DNA from: Microplitis mediator
Taxonomy: Eukaryota; Arthropoda; Insecta; Hymenoptera; Braconidae
Assembly: GCF_029852145.1 (NCBI RefSeq)
Contig: NC_079975.1
Span: 8,122,001-8,186,000 of the forward strand
DNA length: 64,000 bases
Reading direction: 5' to 3'
Every line of letters starts with the position of its first letter. Positions within the stretch are counted from its first letter, which is position 1. Both the position numbers and the translations under genes were made by a program. Below the pieces are notes generated by a model. It had not been told where the DNA came from. It saw only the letters and a program-made list of their open reading frames with translations, and searched no databases. Positions 46,343 through 57,586 of this stretch are shown here, piece after piece.

Positions 46343-49300
46343 TCAAGCATGATTTATTTCCCTGGTGAACTTTGATACATCTTGAGAGGATTCTTGTTGC
46401 TGTTGTTCTATATTTGAAAAATCTAAAGTAATACAAATGATCAGACGACAATAATAATTTATTGATAGACATTATTAAGTATGTCAATAAATTTTTATAA
46501 CCTTGGAATTGGACTGGCAAAGCAATCCAGTTTTCATCATTGTCACCTTCACTGCGGAATAATCTTAAGTGCTGTTGTTCTCTCCTTGTTTCTCGTCTAG
46601 GTTTGGTAGCAGCCCAAAAAATTCCTCTTGTTGAAATGTCTATCGGTTTCCATGTTTTTTCATCACTGTCGAGGCGTTCTGTTGGATAAATAATAAATAA
46701 TTTAATTAATTATGTTCCCGCGTCGAAAAATTTGATCTGATTTTAGTTGAACTGGACTGTGTTTGGACTAATTGGTCTGTATTTGAATTAGTTGATCTGT
46801 TTTTGATCTTTTATCAAAATTTTAAGCTTTTTTGATCTGTTGTTTAAAAAAACTATTGCGTTACGGGCAGACAAAACTAGATTAATTCTTGAACTTGGAA
46901 AAATTTTAGTTCTGAAAATTTGCGAGGACAAAACTAGATTTAATCATGGACTTGTAATATTTTTATTTATGGACAATATTTAAAAAAAATATTTCAAGTT
47001 CCAGAATTGATTATGTTTCGTTGACCATTTACTTGGTGTCGTTTGTTTAAAAATGTCGGCAGTTAATGATAGTTTGACAACTTTGTTTTTTAGTTGTATT
47101 GACTGAGTATTTATAATATTTAATAAAAGTAATAAAATTACTTTTAAAATGTCAAGAAATTTTTCTTATTTACTGGATAAAATCGATAAATATTTTGGCA
47201 TTGGAAACCATCAGAATTCTTGTGACATCTTATTATGAAAGCGCATTAGCATGTTTTAAATTTAAAGAAAATTAAAACAAATTTGTAAATCTATATTATT
47301 ATTATTATTATTTATATTTGTAAAAAGTCGTGTTTTTTACATAAAGGCGATTTAAAGTAGACTAAAAATGATAGTAAAAAAAATATGTTTTTGTCCTAAA
47401 AACGAATGAACACATACTAATAATTATAACAAAAAAGTCTGTTTTTAATCTAAAAGCGATTAAAAACCCGGGTCAAAAATAAAACTTGCTTCAGGCTCAC
47501 TTCACCTTATTTTCTTTTGAAGTTATCGATTTGCTGTCGATTTTTCGATAAGATCTCGACTTTTTCGACCTAAATTAAATTTTTTTCAACTTTTTTCATC
47601 TTAGTTTCAACTTATTTGTATTTTCTGACCTTAGTTTCAACTTATTCGTCTTTGCTTCGAGCACGATAGTCATTCACCTTACTTTTGACTTGCTGAACCA
47701 AGTCGAAAAAAGTTATTTATTCGCCTTACTTCCACCTTAATATATAAAAATTATTTCACCTGTTTTGACTTTTTCGCCTTATAATTTAAGTCGAATAAGT
47801 CTAAACCAAGTCAATTTCGACTTGATTTCAACTTTTTCGTCTTAAATCATAAATAAGAAAGCCAGTTAAGTCTAAACCAAGGCGAAAACTCAATGCATTT
47901 CATACCTCCGTAAAAAAAAGTCGAGTTTGTCTTGTGAAAAACGGCTCCAAATTTCGACTTGGTAAATCAAGTTTTATTTTTGACCCGGGAACAGACTAAA
48001 TATAATACGAAAACAAGTCTGATATTGGCCTGGATAAGGAATAGTACAGACAAAAACCGATTAAATTGCCAAATAAAATAAATATGATTTAAAAATCTAA
48101 ATTAAATAAAAAATATTTCAATTTATCACTTATCTTGAAGATACAATTTTTCGACCCGGGTTAACTGTTCAGTTGATTAAATGACTAAACAATAAAAATA
48201 CATGCCTTGATAATCGAGATCCATAGAAAGTTCGGAATTGAAATTACCACGACTCTGTTCTCCTGGATCAGGACCAAACTTCAAGGGGTTGTTGTCATTG
48301 ATGTTGTTGAAAGAAGAAGAGTGACCCGATCGCCCAACCCGAGGATAATGAACCAAACCTGTAGGACCATCAGAACGAATAAGACTTGCGGCTCCCATTG
48401 TTCTACCCACTCTTGGCTGTGCCAAAATACCTGCTGCTCTTCGTTCATTGTACTTTGTTATCACATCACTCATTTTATCACCACCTAAAAAACAATTCAA
48501 TTAGTTTTAAATCTTTATACTCTTCAGCGCCCATACAATCTGAAATTTATAAAAAATATTTTAAAAATTTATAACTAAATACATTGCAGGCGAACTCCAT
48601 TATCTCGAAACTTCCCCTCAATCTTGACCCCCACTACGAGCTACGCTGTCTCCCACCCGATGCTATACTTTTGTATGTGTCTATATATATTTATATATCA
48701 TCATATAGATGTAAGAGCGCATGCGTGTAGTTTACTCTTTAAAAGAGAAGTGGCATTCGATAAGTCAAAATTTCCAGGAATTTTTACTCCCCCATAGACT
48801 AATTGTCCGAGTTAATGGATTTCGATGGTATTTAAATTAATCAGTCAAAATTGATATTAAAAATATATAGAGGAAACCAAAGTAAGAAAGAAAGTTCGAA
48901 AAATTTTTTTTATCCTCGTTTTCATAAAATTTACGCATACATAAAGTGTCAGAGCGAAACAAAAAACTCGATGCAAAATGGGACACTTTAAAAATTATTT
49001 GAAAAAAAAAAAAAAAATTAAAAAAGAGCTTTTTTAATCAAAAACTTTTTACTTAGGTTGCAACTATTATAAATCTTAGAGAAATACGGAGTACTCGAGG
49101 TAAAACGAAGGATCTAAAAATTAAAAGAAAAAAAATTTTCTTATTTTACCTCGGAGATTTTTTTATAAATAATGTATAATTATTAATTTTTTAAATGCAA
49201 ACATGAATATTAATTAAAATCGTTGAAAAAAAGATACAAAATAAAAAAAAAATTTTTCAGTATCCCATAATGTCCTGGAAGATAAAATTTTTTTATTATT

Positions 49301-51756
49301 AAAATCATCCGCATCCGGTTTCCCCTGTATTTTTTATATTTGAATTAAAATAAAGTCATAAATATGAAATATTATAAACACCTTTTATGTTAAAAAAATA
49401 TGTAATTAATAATGAATTAAAATATTTCATTGTCTCTCATAAACTCAAAAATAAAAGTGTATATTTATTGCGCCAACTGAAATGAATTTTAGTTGCTTAT
49501 AAATGAGGATACCTGATAATTAGAGAAGACTAATTAAGAATATATATTTCATATTTATGATTTCATGTCAAGTGCGATGTGTTGAAGATTAAGAAGAGCA
49601 GAAAATTCATAATTGTAAATGTTAGTTCATCGTTATTTTCATTGGCTACGAAACGACTTGAATAAGAAATTCATTTCATTGTTAATTATATATTTAGATA
49701 ACTAATTAACATTTATTTAGCAATAGAAATTTATTCAACTCAGAGGGTAATGCTCGGGAAATAAATATGTTATTAAAATAGTTATTTTACCATTTAACTG
49801 TCTTGCTAATGCCGAATGTTGAAGATACGTTCGCGAAATACCTCGGATTGCTTCAGCTGCTGATATTTTAATTAGTTTTTAATTATTAGTTTTTTTTTTA
49901 AATGTGAAAATATAAATAAATAATGAGATGAAAAGTTTATTATTATTTTTTGATGAAAGTGATGTAATTATACGCAGTACCAAAATATAGTCAAATATTA
50001 TTATTATTCTTGGGAAGATCTCGGCTAAATAGGGTGGCTACAAAATTATGTAAGATACCTTTTTTAACTTTCCGCTATGAAAATTGCAAATTTTCAAAAA
50101 AAGGGAAGCTATTGGTTTCGGTGCGATTTTCTAAAATCGAGTTTTCATCAGATGTCGACGTTTTGAGGTCTTAGGAAGCTATTTTGACTATTTCCGGGTG
50201 GACGTCCGTGTGTGTATATGTGTGTGTGTGTAAACTTTTTTTGTCCGACGATATCTTTGGAACGAATCAACCGATTTTAACGTTGTTGGTAGCGATTTAA
50301 AGGGCTCACCAAGACTTAAAATTAATTAGATTTTGGAGTCGATCGGACATGTAGTTTACAAGTTATACCAAAAATACGAATTAAAATGTTTTTTTTTTTT
50401 AGATTTTTTGAGTATAACTCATAAATCACTTGCCCGATTCGCCTCAAAATCTAATCAATTTTAAGTCTTGTTGAGCCCTTTCAGTTGCCACCAAAAATAT
50501 TCAAATCGGTTGATTCGTTCCAAAGATATCGTCGGACAAAAATTATTTTTTTTCAGTCAAGGTATACGAAAAAAAATTTTTTTTTAAATTACCGTTAAAT
50601 TTACTGTAATCGTGGGACATAATGCGGTGCTTTTATTTATTACCATTTTTGAAATAAAAATTACAAAATAATTTATTTATTTTGTGGTAAACTTCATACA
50701 ATTTACCGAAAACAGAATAAAATTTACAGTAGACTATGGTAAAATTTGTTGAAAAAAAGATAAAAATTATCTCACTTACTGACAAATGATTAGGTCGTGC
50801 CATTCGTCCCATGATTACCGTAAATATAACAGTAATTTTTAAAGAAAATTTCTTTCAGTGTATGTTTTATCGGCTTAACAGATTTTTGAGCTCAAAGAGC
50901 TCAAAAATTTACAAGTAATAATGATTTCGAGCTCTCTGAGCTTTAAAAAAAAATGACTTTTTTATTTAATTAACACTCTACTTAAAAATTAGTCTACAAT
51001 TAAAATTCTTCTTTACAAAGTGAAAAAAAATTAAAATATCTCATGCATCCTAGTCGGATTAAAAAAAATTTACAAATTTATTAATAATTTTTTTTTTATA
51101 AAAAAAATATTTTCTAGTCAATTTTTTAAAAATTTCAGTCAATGGTCACTAACATCATCAGAATTGGTCAGGAAATGTCTTACTCAGTGGATCAGCAATA
51201 ACTCAGCTCAATCATATGCTGAAGAACTGGAACCCAGCAATACGCGTCGGAGACCGCACGTGCTGGCATTTATCAACGACAAAAATTATATTACTCTTTT
51301 TTTTAATTATTTAGTTTATTTAGACAACCGCGGTCAGTATATACAAATTGTGCCATACAAACTAATACTTTTATGTCATAATTTTTTAACCGTGATCAAA
51401 ATTACCAGTCCCTATATGTCCCAAAAGCAGAGTGCGAAAGATCTTGGGCCGAGCTTTTTTTAATGGGAAAGAGTTTGCTGTGGGTGTTAACATTGGACCG
51501 ACGGTATGTACAGTATTCATGTTATTCTATGGAATCTGCGGGGTCTAACGAGGACCAATGGCTAGAAATCTATGTATACTATTCACATGCATGAGCGAGT
51601 CTGTACGAGTCGTAGGTGGAAACCAGTCGTGAACATGGAAAATACAGGACATAGATCATCTGCCGTAATTAACAATTAAATGTTGAAACACTTACTGATT
51701 AATGATGATATATAAACTAGTAAAATAAACACAATCAAACGCGAGTGACTTTTCAT
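46343..51756 (-). CDS. Capa: CAPA (periviscerokinin) neuropeptide precursor, four coding exons
   Basis: Exons read on the minus strand: 51756-51696, 48484-48206, 46678-46502, 46422-46343 (597 nt, 198 aa, TGA stop). Exon 1 encodes a signal peptide (residues 1-20, MKSHSRLIVFILLVYISSLI). Exon 2 carries both amidated peptides. After the dibasic R35-R36 comes AAGILAQPRV followed by G-R (amide donor plus cleavage site). A second peptide ends PTGLVHYPRV-G-R at residue 72. PRV-amide ends are the hallmark of CAPA/periviscerokinins, hormones that control diuresis in insects. Exons 3-4 encode an acidic, Gln-rich spacer with no WFGPRL-type pyrokinin. Intron 2 starts with GC (CAAG|GCATGT), a GC-AG intron; intron 3 is only 79 bp. 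Reading frames join exactly at every junction. Identity rests on the signal peptide, the paired PRV-GR units and the basic cleavage sites. Intron 2 holds nested class-2 mobile elements. Confidence 0.85.
46717..48160. mobile_element. Class-2 element E6 in CAPA intron 2, TT duplication
   Basis: CCCGCGTCGAAAAATTTGAT faces the inverse of CCCGGGTCGAAAAATTGTAT. TT precedes (46715-46716) and follows (48161-48162). Words are TTTTTGATCTG and ACAAAACTAGATT. It carries E5. It begins only 36 bases upstream (in transcript sense) of the exon 3 acceptor region. Confidence 0.8.
47467..47989. mobile_element. Class-2 element E5, inverted copy of E4, AA duplication
   Basis: CCCGGGTCAAAAATAAAACT faces its inverse; AA on both sides (47465-47466, 47990-47991). 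It aligns over its length with E4 reversed. It is nested inside E6. Confidence 0.85.
48488..50059. other. CAPA intron 1, 3' part, no gene seen
   Basis: AT-rich with several A/T runs. No element ends or coding frames were recognised. Confidence 0.5.
50060..50900. repeat. Copy of the AACTTCCCGCT-type element, opposite orientation, with nested ACCGTAAAT array
   Basis: Shares AAGGGAAGCTATTGGTTTCG-like, GATATCTTTGGAACGAATCA and GAGCTCAAAGAGCTC blocks with 44240-45916. An inserted stretch, 50560-50865, has ATTTACC / GGTAAAT words and ends CTTTCAGTG. Confidence 0.55.
51139..51300 (+). other. Exon-like open stretch of unknown origin inside CAPA intron 1
   Basis: A TTTCAG acceptor-like site ends at 51138. 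It is followed by an open plus-strand frame beginning QWSLTSSELVRKCL and running through a charged, GC-richer stretch (about 54 codons) before it becomes T-rich. I recognise no family and see no convincing donor. It could be an orphan exon or a transposon remnant; it is antisense to the CAPA intron. Confidence 0.3.
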
Positions 51757-52623
51757 TGCAAATTTAAGAACAAAAATTACTATAAGTAAATATTACAATA
51801 TGAAGTTTTAAACTTAAATTTAAATAAAAATAAATAACAATAATTTAGAACAAAAAATATTCACTCTATTTATTAAATGTATAACTTTTGTCTGTAGCGA
51901 TGATCGCGATACTGGATACCGAGAGCTTACCGCCAACTGATTTTATACCTGGCAAGGATGATGATGCTTGCGCACCCTCTTTCGGTCCATCTCTCTTTTC
52001 TAATTTTTCCCCTTTCTCCTTTATTTTCACTTATATTTTATCTGTACAACGTATTTAATATACTTTTCTCCATAAGAAAATCATATTTTTATGCATATAC
52101 ATATATATATATATATATATATAGTTCTCAATGTTTTACTGCTTCAGTTGATTAAATAAAAAAATGAATATCAAAATTCAATCCATTCTTTATAAAAATA
52201 GTACACTCAGTTTTAGTGTATGTTGTTTATATATTTTTATCATATACTTATCATGACTGTCATTTTTTTTATTAATTAATTTTTTATTGTGTGGGGGTCA
52301 ATCCAGCGTAAATCAATCAAAAAAATTTTGATAAGAAAATTATAAATAACGAAGTATAATATTAAGAAACATTGTAACGACAAAATGATAATATATCAGT
52401 TGTTTTTTTCATGAAATTTTTATTTCAATTTTAACATTTTCTTAAATTTTTATTTATCAATATTCGAAAACCAAAATTAATCAAATTCATTCATTAATTT
52501 TTATCGACAATCTAGAAACTAATCAGTAATTAAAGGAGCCCGCGGCACAAAATGTAAAGACGTTTTTTAAAGATAAAAAAATTATTTTTTATACTAAACT
52601 CTTTTTAAAAAATTACTTTACTA
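51464..52623. other. CAPA 5' region and upstream flank
   Basis: Besides CAPA exon 1 and its TATA box, it holds a GC-richer stretch at 51470-51660 with no identified function and a TA microsatellite at 52098-52122. No second gene is seen. Confidence 0.45.
51941..51947 (-). promoter_or_regulatory. TATA box of the CAPA gene
   Basis: TATAAAA on the minus strand, about 185 bases upstream of the signal-peptide ATG. It lies in a locally GC-richer stretch. Transcription would start about 30 bases downstream, near 51912-51918, giving a 5' UTR of roughly 160 bases without an intron. Confidence 0.5.
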
Positions 52624-53464
52624 CACGGAAAAAACAGAATATTAAAAATTAATAAATAATAGTAAAAAGTGGAATCTGTTATCAATAATTAGTACTATGA
52701 TATACTTAATGCAAAGTAGTTTACTAATTTTTGTAGATTCCTAAAAACTACTATCAATTATTTCAAAAAGTAAGTAAATATTATTACTTTTTGGTATAAA
52801 TACGTGACTTATTAGTAAAAATTAATTAATTTATGGCATCCATCTATTAAAAAGTAATGATTGGTCAAATTAAGAATTGCTATCTTAGATACTGATTTTT
52901 CCAGCCGAAAAATTGCAAAAGTTACTAACTTTTATTTTATAAATTCGATATCTCTGATCAATTATTAGCTTAAAATATCATTTATTCATCATTATAAATT
53001 AATTTACAATATACATAAATCGAATAAGTGGTAAATAATAAAATGAAAAATTAGTATACTAGATACTGATTTTTTGCTCATAAAAATACCGAAGACTTTT
53101 AACTCTTATTTTATAAATTCTGTCCCATTGACTAATAATTACTATAAAATGTTATTTATTCGTTATTATAAATTAATTTATTATATACATAAATCGAATA
53201 AGTAGTAAATTTTTTTAATTTTTCTATGTTTATTTGAATAGTAATAAATAACTGTAGATAGCGATTTATCGATTCTTTTTCATATTAATGTTAATATACG
53301 AATTTACAAATTTTGCTCTTCTATGTGTATCAAATTTTAATGTAAATAATAGCCATTTTGTAATATATAATGATCCTGGTTTGATATTAGTATACAAATA
53401 TACTAATTTTAAGTCAAAAATAAACTACAAACTATTAAAATTTTGAGCATCGTTTTTTTCCGTG
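52624..53464. mobile_element. TTACTAATTTTTA-word element with CACGGAAAAAA ends
   Basis: CACGGAAAAAACAGAATATT faces ...GTTTTTTTCCGTG with TA on both sides. TAGTAAA and TTTACTA words recur, and a ~120-bp internal direct repeat lies at 52870-53040 and 53040-53200. Confidence 0.75.
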
Positions 53465-54034
53465 TACGGAGTGAGAATTTTTCAGTTTTAAAAAAAAAAT
53501 TTTTATTTAAAAAAATTTTTTATTTACTGCAATTTCGCAGCTGATTAAACTGCCCATTTTCTTCTACAAATTGTAACTAAGCTTAAAAAAACAAAAAATT
53601 TTTTCGTCTTAAAAATGGTGTCTCATTTTACCCCGGATTTTCCTATATTGTCGATCATTTTTTAATTATAAAATTACTTGTAAATTAAAAATTAATAATT
53701 AATCATAATTACGTCATGAAATATTTCGCATAAACGATTTTATGATAAAGTTGAAATGAACATTTGGTAAACGAAGTGCAGTAGCACACGTGTTTGATCT
53801 TTCGTTTCAATGATTAATTTCTATAATGGAAACGTGTCATACTCATCACTAAATTGATTATAATAATTAATCTATTATCAGTAATACTGTGTAACACCAA
53901 TGACTAAGTCTTTGATCGGTTGTGCATTGCATTTCAATTTACTGATGAACTGTTTTTAAGTAAGTAATTAAATTTATTTATGTCGCAACTATTCAATTCT
54001 TAACGCATGCATGCAAAAGTCATAAAAATATATA

Positions 54035-54136
54035 CATTAGGATCTCGTTATAAGACTATTAGTTTCTCTCTCAAACTATCGCGATATCTGATTTATAAAA
54101 AAAGACAGCAAATAGTCTTATAACGAGGTCCGACTG
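54035..54136. mobile_element. 102-bp pogo/Tigger-like MITE
   Basis: CATTAGGATCTCGTTATAAG faces the inverse of CAGTCGGACCTCGTTATAAG, with TA on both sides. The ACCTCGTTATAA core is typical of pogo/Tigger termini. Confidence 0.7.
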
Positions 54137-54361
54137 TATTAAATAAACATGATAAGAACATTTGACACTTACTCAAAAGATTTTTAATTATTTATTTATT
54201 TTTTTTTTTTTTTTCAAATTCATGGTCGTTGTATTGTAAGTGTAACATTAGATTAATAATATATATTTTATTTATCAAAGATAACGTAGATCGAAAATAG
54301 CAAATTACCAAATTTTTTTAATTTTAAATTTAAATTTAAAAAGAAATTTTAGGGTCTTATG

Positions 54362-54938
54362 CACTGTGAAAAATTTTGGTGTTAAAGTGGCTCCCGAAAA
54401 CTTTACACGGCCTTGAAGTGTAAAAAATATTCGGTGTTAAATATCCACTCATGTAATTTCAACACGGTGTAATCTACTTTTTTACACCATTCACTGTTAC
54501 TCGTTATAATTTTAATTAATGAGCAGCAAATGATATTGAACATTCTTGGTTACTTAATCAATAACTATATTAATTTTAATTAGATATTAAGTAGTATTTT
54601 GAACATTTTAATATTTATATTATAATATTTCTTAACGCAAATTATCATAAATTACACATTTACACCGCCTAAATTTAACACGATATTTGGTGTAATTTTC
54701 TCACCAAAATTTGTATACCGAGTAATTTGCACGATAGTGTACTCCGTGTACACCGAGTTCAAAAATTTTTTACAGTGTAAAGAACTTAAACACTTACACC
54801 AACGAGTGTGTAAACGTTGTAATTTACACGGTCCAAAATTTAACACCACGCGTCGTGTTACTTTCACACCGACAGTGTCGAAAATTTTAACACCAAATCG
54901 TTTACACCAAACCGTGAACTTAAAATTTTTTACATTGT
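54362..54938. repeat. GGTGTTAAA-word DNA, intron part of the inverted duplication
   Basis: One element runs 54362-54777 (CACTGTGAAAAATTTTGGTG to AAATTTTTTACAGTG) and a second array follows to 54938. Read on the minus strand it is colinear and nearly identical with 59265-60070, but lacks the ACCGTAAATT insert found there. Confidence 0.75.
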
Positions 54939-55025
54939 AGATAAAAAAGAAGGATGTATAGTAAACGGAAACATAAGTTTTATTCGAGTTATTTTGATCT
55001 AACACCATTGATAAATATTACTTAC

Positions 55026-55265
55026 CATTAGCAAAGTGATGGAAATTATAAATTTTTGATAAATTACCAAACCGGTTACTCACAACCATTATGAAACGAT
55101 AGTATTCAGTTGTCATTCTGTGTATCGGATTAGTTGTCATACTCAAAATACAAAATTTTTTGGAAATGTTGAGAGTTATTTCAGGACAGCGACTCGCGGT
55201 GAATTTCGGAATATACCCAAAAAAATAAAATTCAAAAAAATTTTTGATCCCAGATCAAAATTCGA
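55026..55265 (-). pseudogene. Decayed inverted paralogue of the cytokine-receptor exon 2
   Basis: On the minus strand this segment aligns with exon 2 of the downstream receptor gene and keeps the same GTAAGT donor (55025-55021). The last ~33 codons are nearly identical (EYYRFIMVV, NRFGNLSKI, NFHHFAN). One cysteine is changed to Tyr. Further 5' the match drops sharply. The position matching the CxW motif has lost one base and reads through TGA, so it cannot encode the domain. No partner exons were found. It is the coding end of a larger inverted duplication that also includes the following intron. Confidence 0.7.
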
Positions 55266-55485
55266 AATTTGGTTTTGAAGAGCTCTCCTTTGCCTCATAG
55301 AAATAGTTTTTAGATCTTAGAAAAAAACTCAAGCAGTATTTTTATAAAACCTTATTTTAGTATCCTATAGTTAAAGAAAAAAATTTAAGTTATTAAACTC
55401 AAGCTCATATTGAATGTAGCAACTATTTGCTTAACACTCACTTTCCTGTATGACATTAATGTTTATTCATAAATATTTATTTCAG

Positions 55486-55655
55486 TTTTCTGTAAAAAGT
55501 TTCCACATCCTGAAAAAATAAATGAATCTATTTTTACATATATCAATGACTCTCAAAAATTTCTCGTCAAAAATTTCCAAGCTTATTTTATTATTTATGT
55601 CAAATACATCTACTACGGTAATGGTCAATCGGATTTAAAAGCTACTTCGGTTCCT
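55486..55655 (+). CDS. Orphan fibronectin-III-like exon
   Basis: A clean TTTATTTCAG acceptor and a CCT|GTAAGT donor bound a 170-bp frame, open throughout (phase 1 in, phase 0 out, the same phases as receptor exon 3). The end, VKNFQAYFIIYVKYIYYGNG...SVP, resembles the F-G strands and exit of an FN3 domain as in insulin-receptor or cytokine-receptor ectodomains. No other exon could be attached to it. It may be a gene remnant, or an exon of a gene I could not assemble. Confidence 0.4.
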
Positions 55656-55659
55656 GTAA

Positions 55660-56266
55660 GTACACTCTGGACTTAACTTTTAGAATTACTTTTCAAGAAA
55701 ATAAAATACCAATGTTTAATAAATTATTACATTTTTATTTTTTTATACAAAAAGAATACACGATCTTACATTTTTTTTTAAACTTAGTAAAATAATTAAA
55801 TATTTATAAAATTAATTTATTGTTAAAAATACTTAATGTTTAGTACCTCAGTAGTTGCTGTAAAATAGTTAATTTATTTTAAAAATAACATTCATTAATT
55901 CTTAAAAGCCTTACAGTGAAAAAAGACATTCGAGAAGTAATTTTCACCTTAGACAGCTTAATTTTACTGAATTGACGTAATTTGCATACATCTTTAGCAC
56001 CTAAAGACAGTTTATTTGAATACAAAATACATGTACTAAACGTCAAACTTCTTTCCATATAAATACAATAAAAAAAAATATCCTCTACTAAAGTCTCATT
56101 ACGAATTATAAACTACGGGATATTATTTATAAATTCAATTATATAATAATTAAATTACAGCGTTTATTTAGTAAATTACAAAATAAATATATATTATATT
56201 AAATAAACAACACATTTTTTAAAACGAAAATCTGAAAAACAGTTGATCCTGCGAGCCGATCCCAAA
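55660..56266. other. Intergenic, no gene seen
   Basis: AT-rich DNA after the orphan FN3-like exon. No matching next exon was found. Confidence 0.45.
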
Positions 56267-56934
56267 ACTTCCCGGTTATGACTTGTAAATTTTTGAGCTC
56301 TCGAGCTCTAAAAATTGTTGGGCCGAAAGAAAATACATTTTACTGAGAACCCGAGTCAAAATTAAAAAGGTGATTTGAGCCACCAAATCCTACACGAGGG
56401 TAAGACGGTTCAAATCATCTTTTTAGAATATAAAGATCCATATATCAAAAAAGTGATTTGAACCTAAACGTAGTAACTTTGTCCACTTTTACCAAGTTTA
56501 GGTTCAAATCATCTTTTAAAAAGGTAAAAGAAGCTTCCAGAGCCTAAATTTATAGATCGAGAAAGACTCTCATCAGATCGTGTACAATTGGTAAAGAAAC
56601 AGGAGAGAAAAAGGATCACTATTAAAAATAACCGCCTCGATTGAAGAAAATTTAAAATTTTAAAATTCCAAAAATAATGTTTCAGTAATAAACATTTTAT
56701 CGCAAGATTAAAAACAATAAAATTTAAAATATTAATGATAATAGCTAAAGTTATACGAATAGGCGTTCGAATAAAACAGTACTGTCATTCGAAACTCGAC
56801 TTGAATAATTAGAACCTTTAACTTTTTAGTATATGATTAATGAATTATTTTATGTGAACCATAAATACGAACGATGTATTGGATGACGGAAACTGCCAAA
56901 GAAATTGAAAAAAACTGCTAAAAAATAATCTGCT

Positions 56935-57003
56935 GCCGCCGGGATTCGAAACCAAGACCTAACGAATATAAAGCATAACCACTGCCGCACAGCTACTCAG
57001 CTT
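56935..57003 (-). repeat. tRNA-like (SINE-type) segment
   Basis: On the minus strand there is an A-box-like TAGCTGTGCGGCAGTGG and a B-box-like GGTTTCGAATCCCGGC at tRNA spacing. It is not a clean cloverleaf, so a tRNA-derived retroposon is likelier than a tRNA gene. On the plus strand a retroposon-like tail, AATAAATAAATAAAAAA, follows at about 57148-57170. Confidence 0.5.
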
Positions 57004-57256
57004 AGAAATCGGATTATACAATAAGAGTTAAATGGTCTATTAATATTCCTTCACAAATTGTGACTTTAGGTAATAAAATTACTCTTGTAAAAAACTATAT
57101 TAATGTATAAAACTGCCATTTGGCCTGTGCCTTGGCATAAAAATTAAAGAATAAATAAATAAAAAAAAAATAAATGAAGACTGAGAACTGATTACATTTT
57201 TAGGTAATTCGAGCAAGTGATTCATTCATTTTCGTTATACAAAAAAAAACCTAAAA

Positions 57257-57586
57257 AAATAGTATATTACGCACCTAAGAAGGAAAGTAGGGCACTCCAA
57301 GCCACGTGTGTATAATTGTCTACTCAAGCCGAAGGCAAAGGTGGCAAACACTCGGATTGGGATTTTCTCCGTGGTGTGTATACTATTTTTCACCAGATCT
57401 GCACCTGTTTGCGGAAAGAATTGCACATACGCTAATGTTTATCATAAACAGAGGCAAAAATTTAAACTTCCAGATACAGAACAAGTTAAAAATTGTATTC
57501 GCACCCCGGAAAAAAGTAGGACTTCCCAATCTGCGGGTTGAAATGTCCTACTTTTCTCCCTTGGAGTGTAATATACTATTTTTTTA
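57257..57586. mobile_element. AATAGTATAC fold-back MITEs, third locus
   Basis: AATAGTATATTACGCACC at left and GTGTATACTATTTTT at 57392. A second set of GTAGGACTTCCCAATC and TCCTACTTTTCTCCCTTGG words ends at 57586. Same family as 25490-26115. Confidence 0.65.

Noticed and set aside
48207..48488. 93-codon plus-strand frame across CAPA exon 2
   Set aside because: Antisense shadow; the minus strand has the amidation and cleavage motifs, splice sites and a matching signal-peptide exon.
56935..57003. A functional tRNA gene
   Set aside because: A- and B-box-like motifs are present but stems do not form a clean cloverleaf; a tRNA-derived retroposon fits better.
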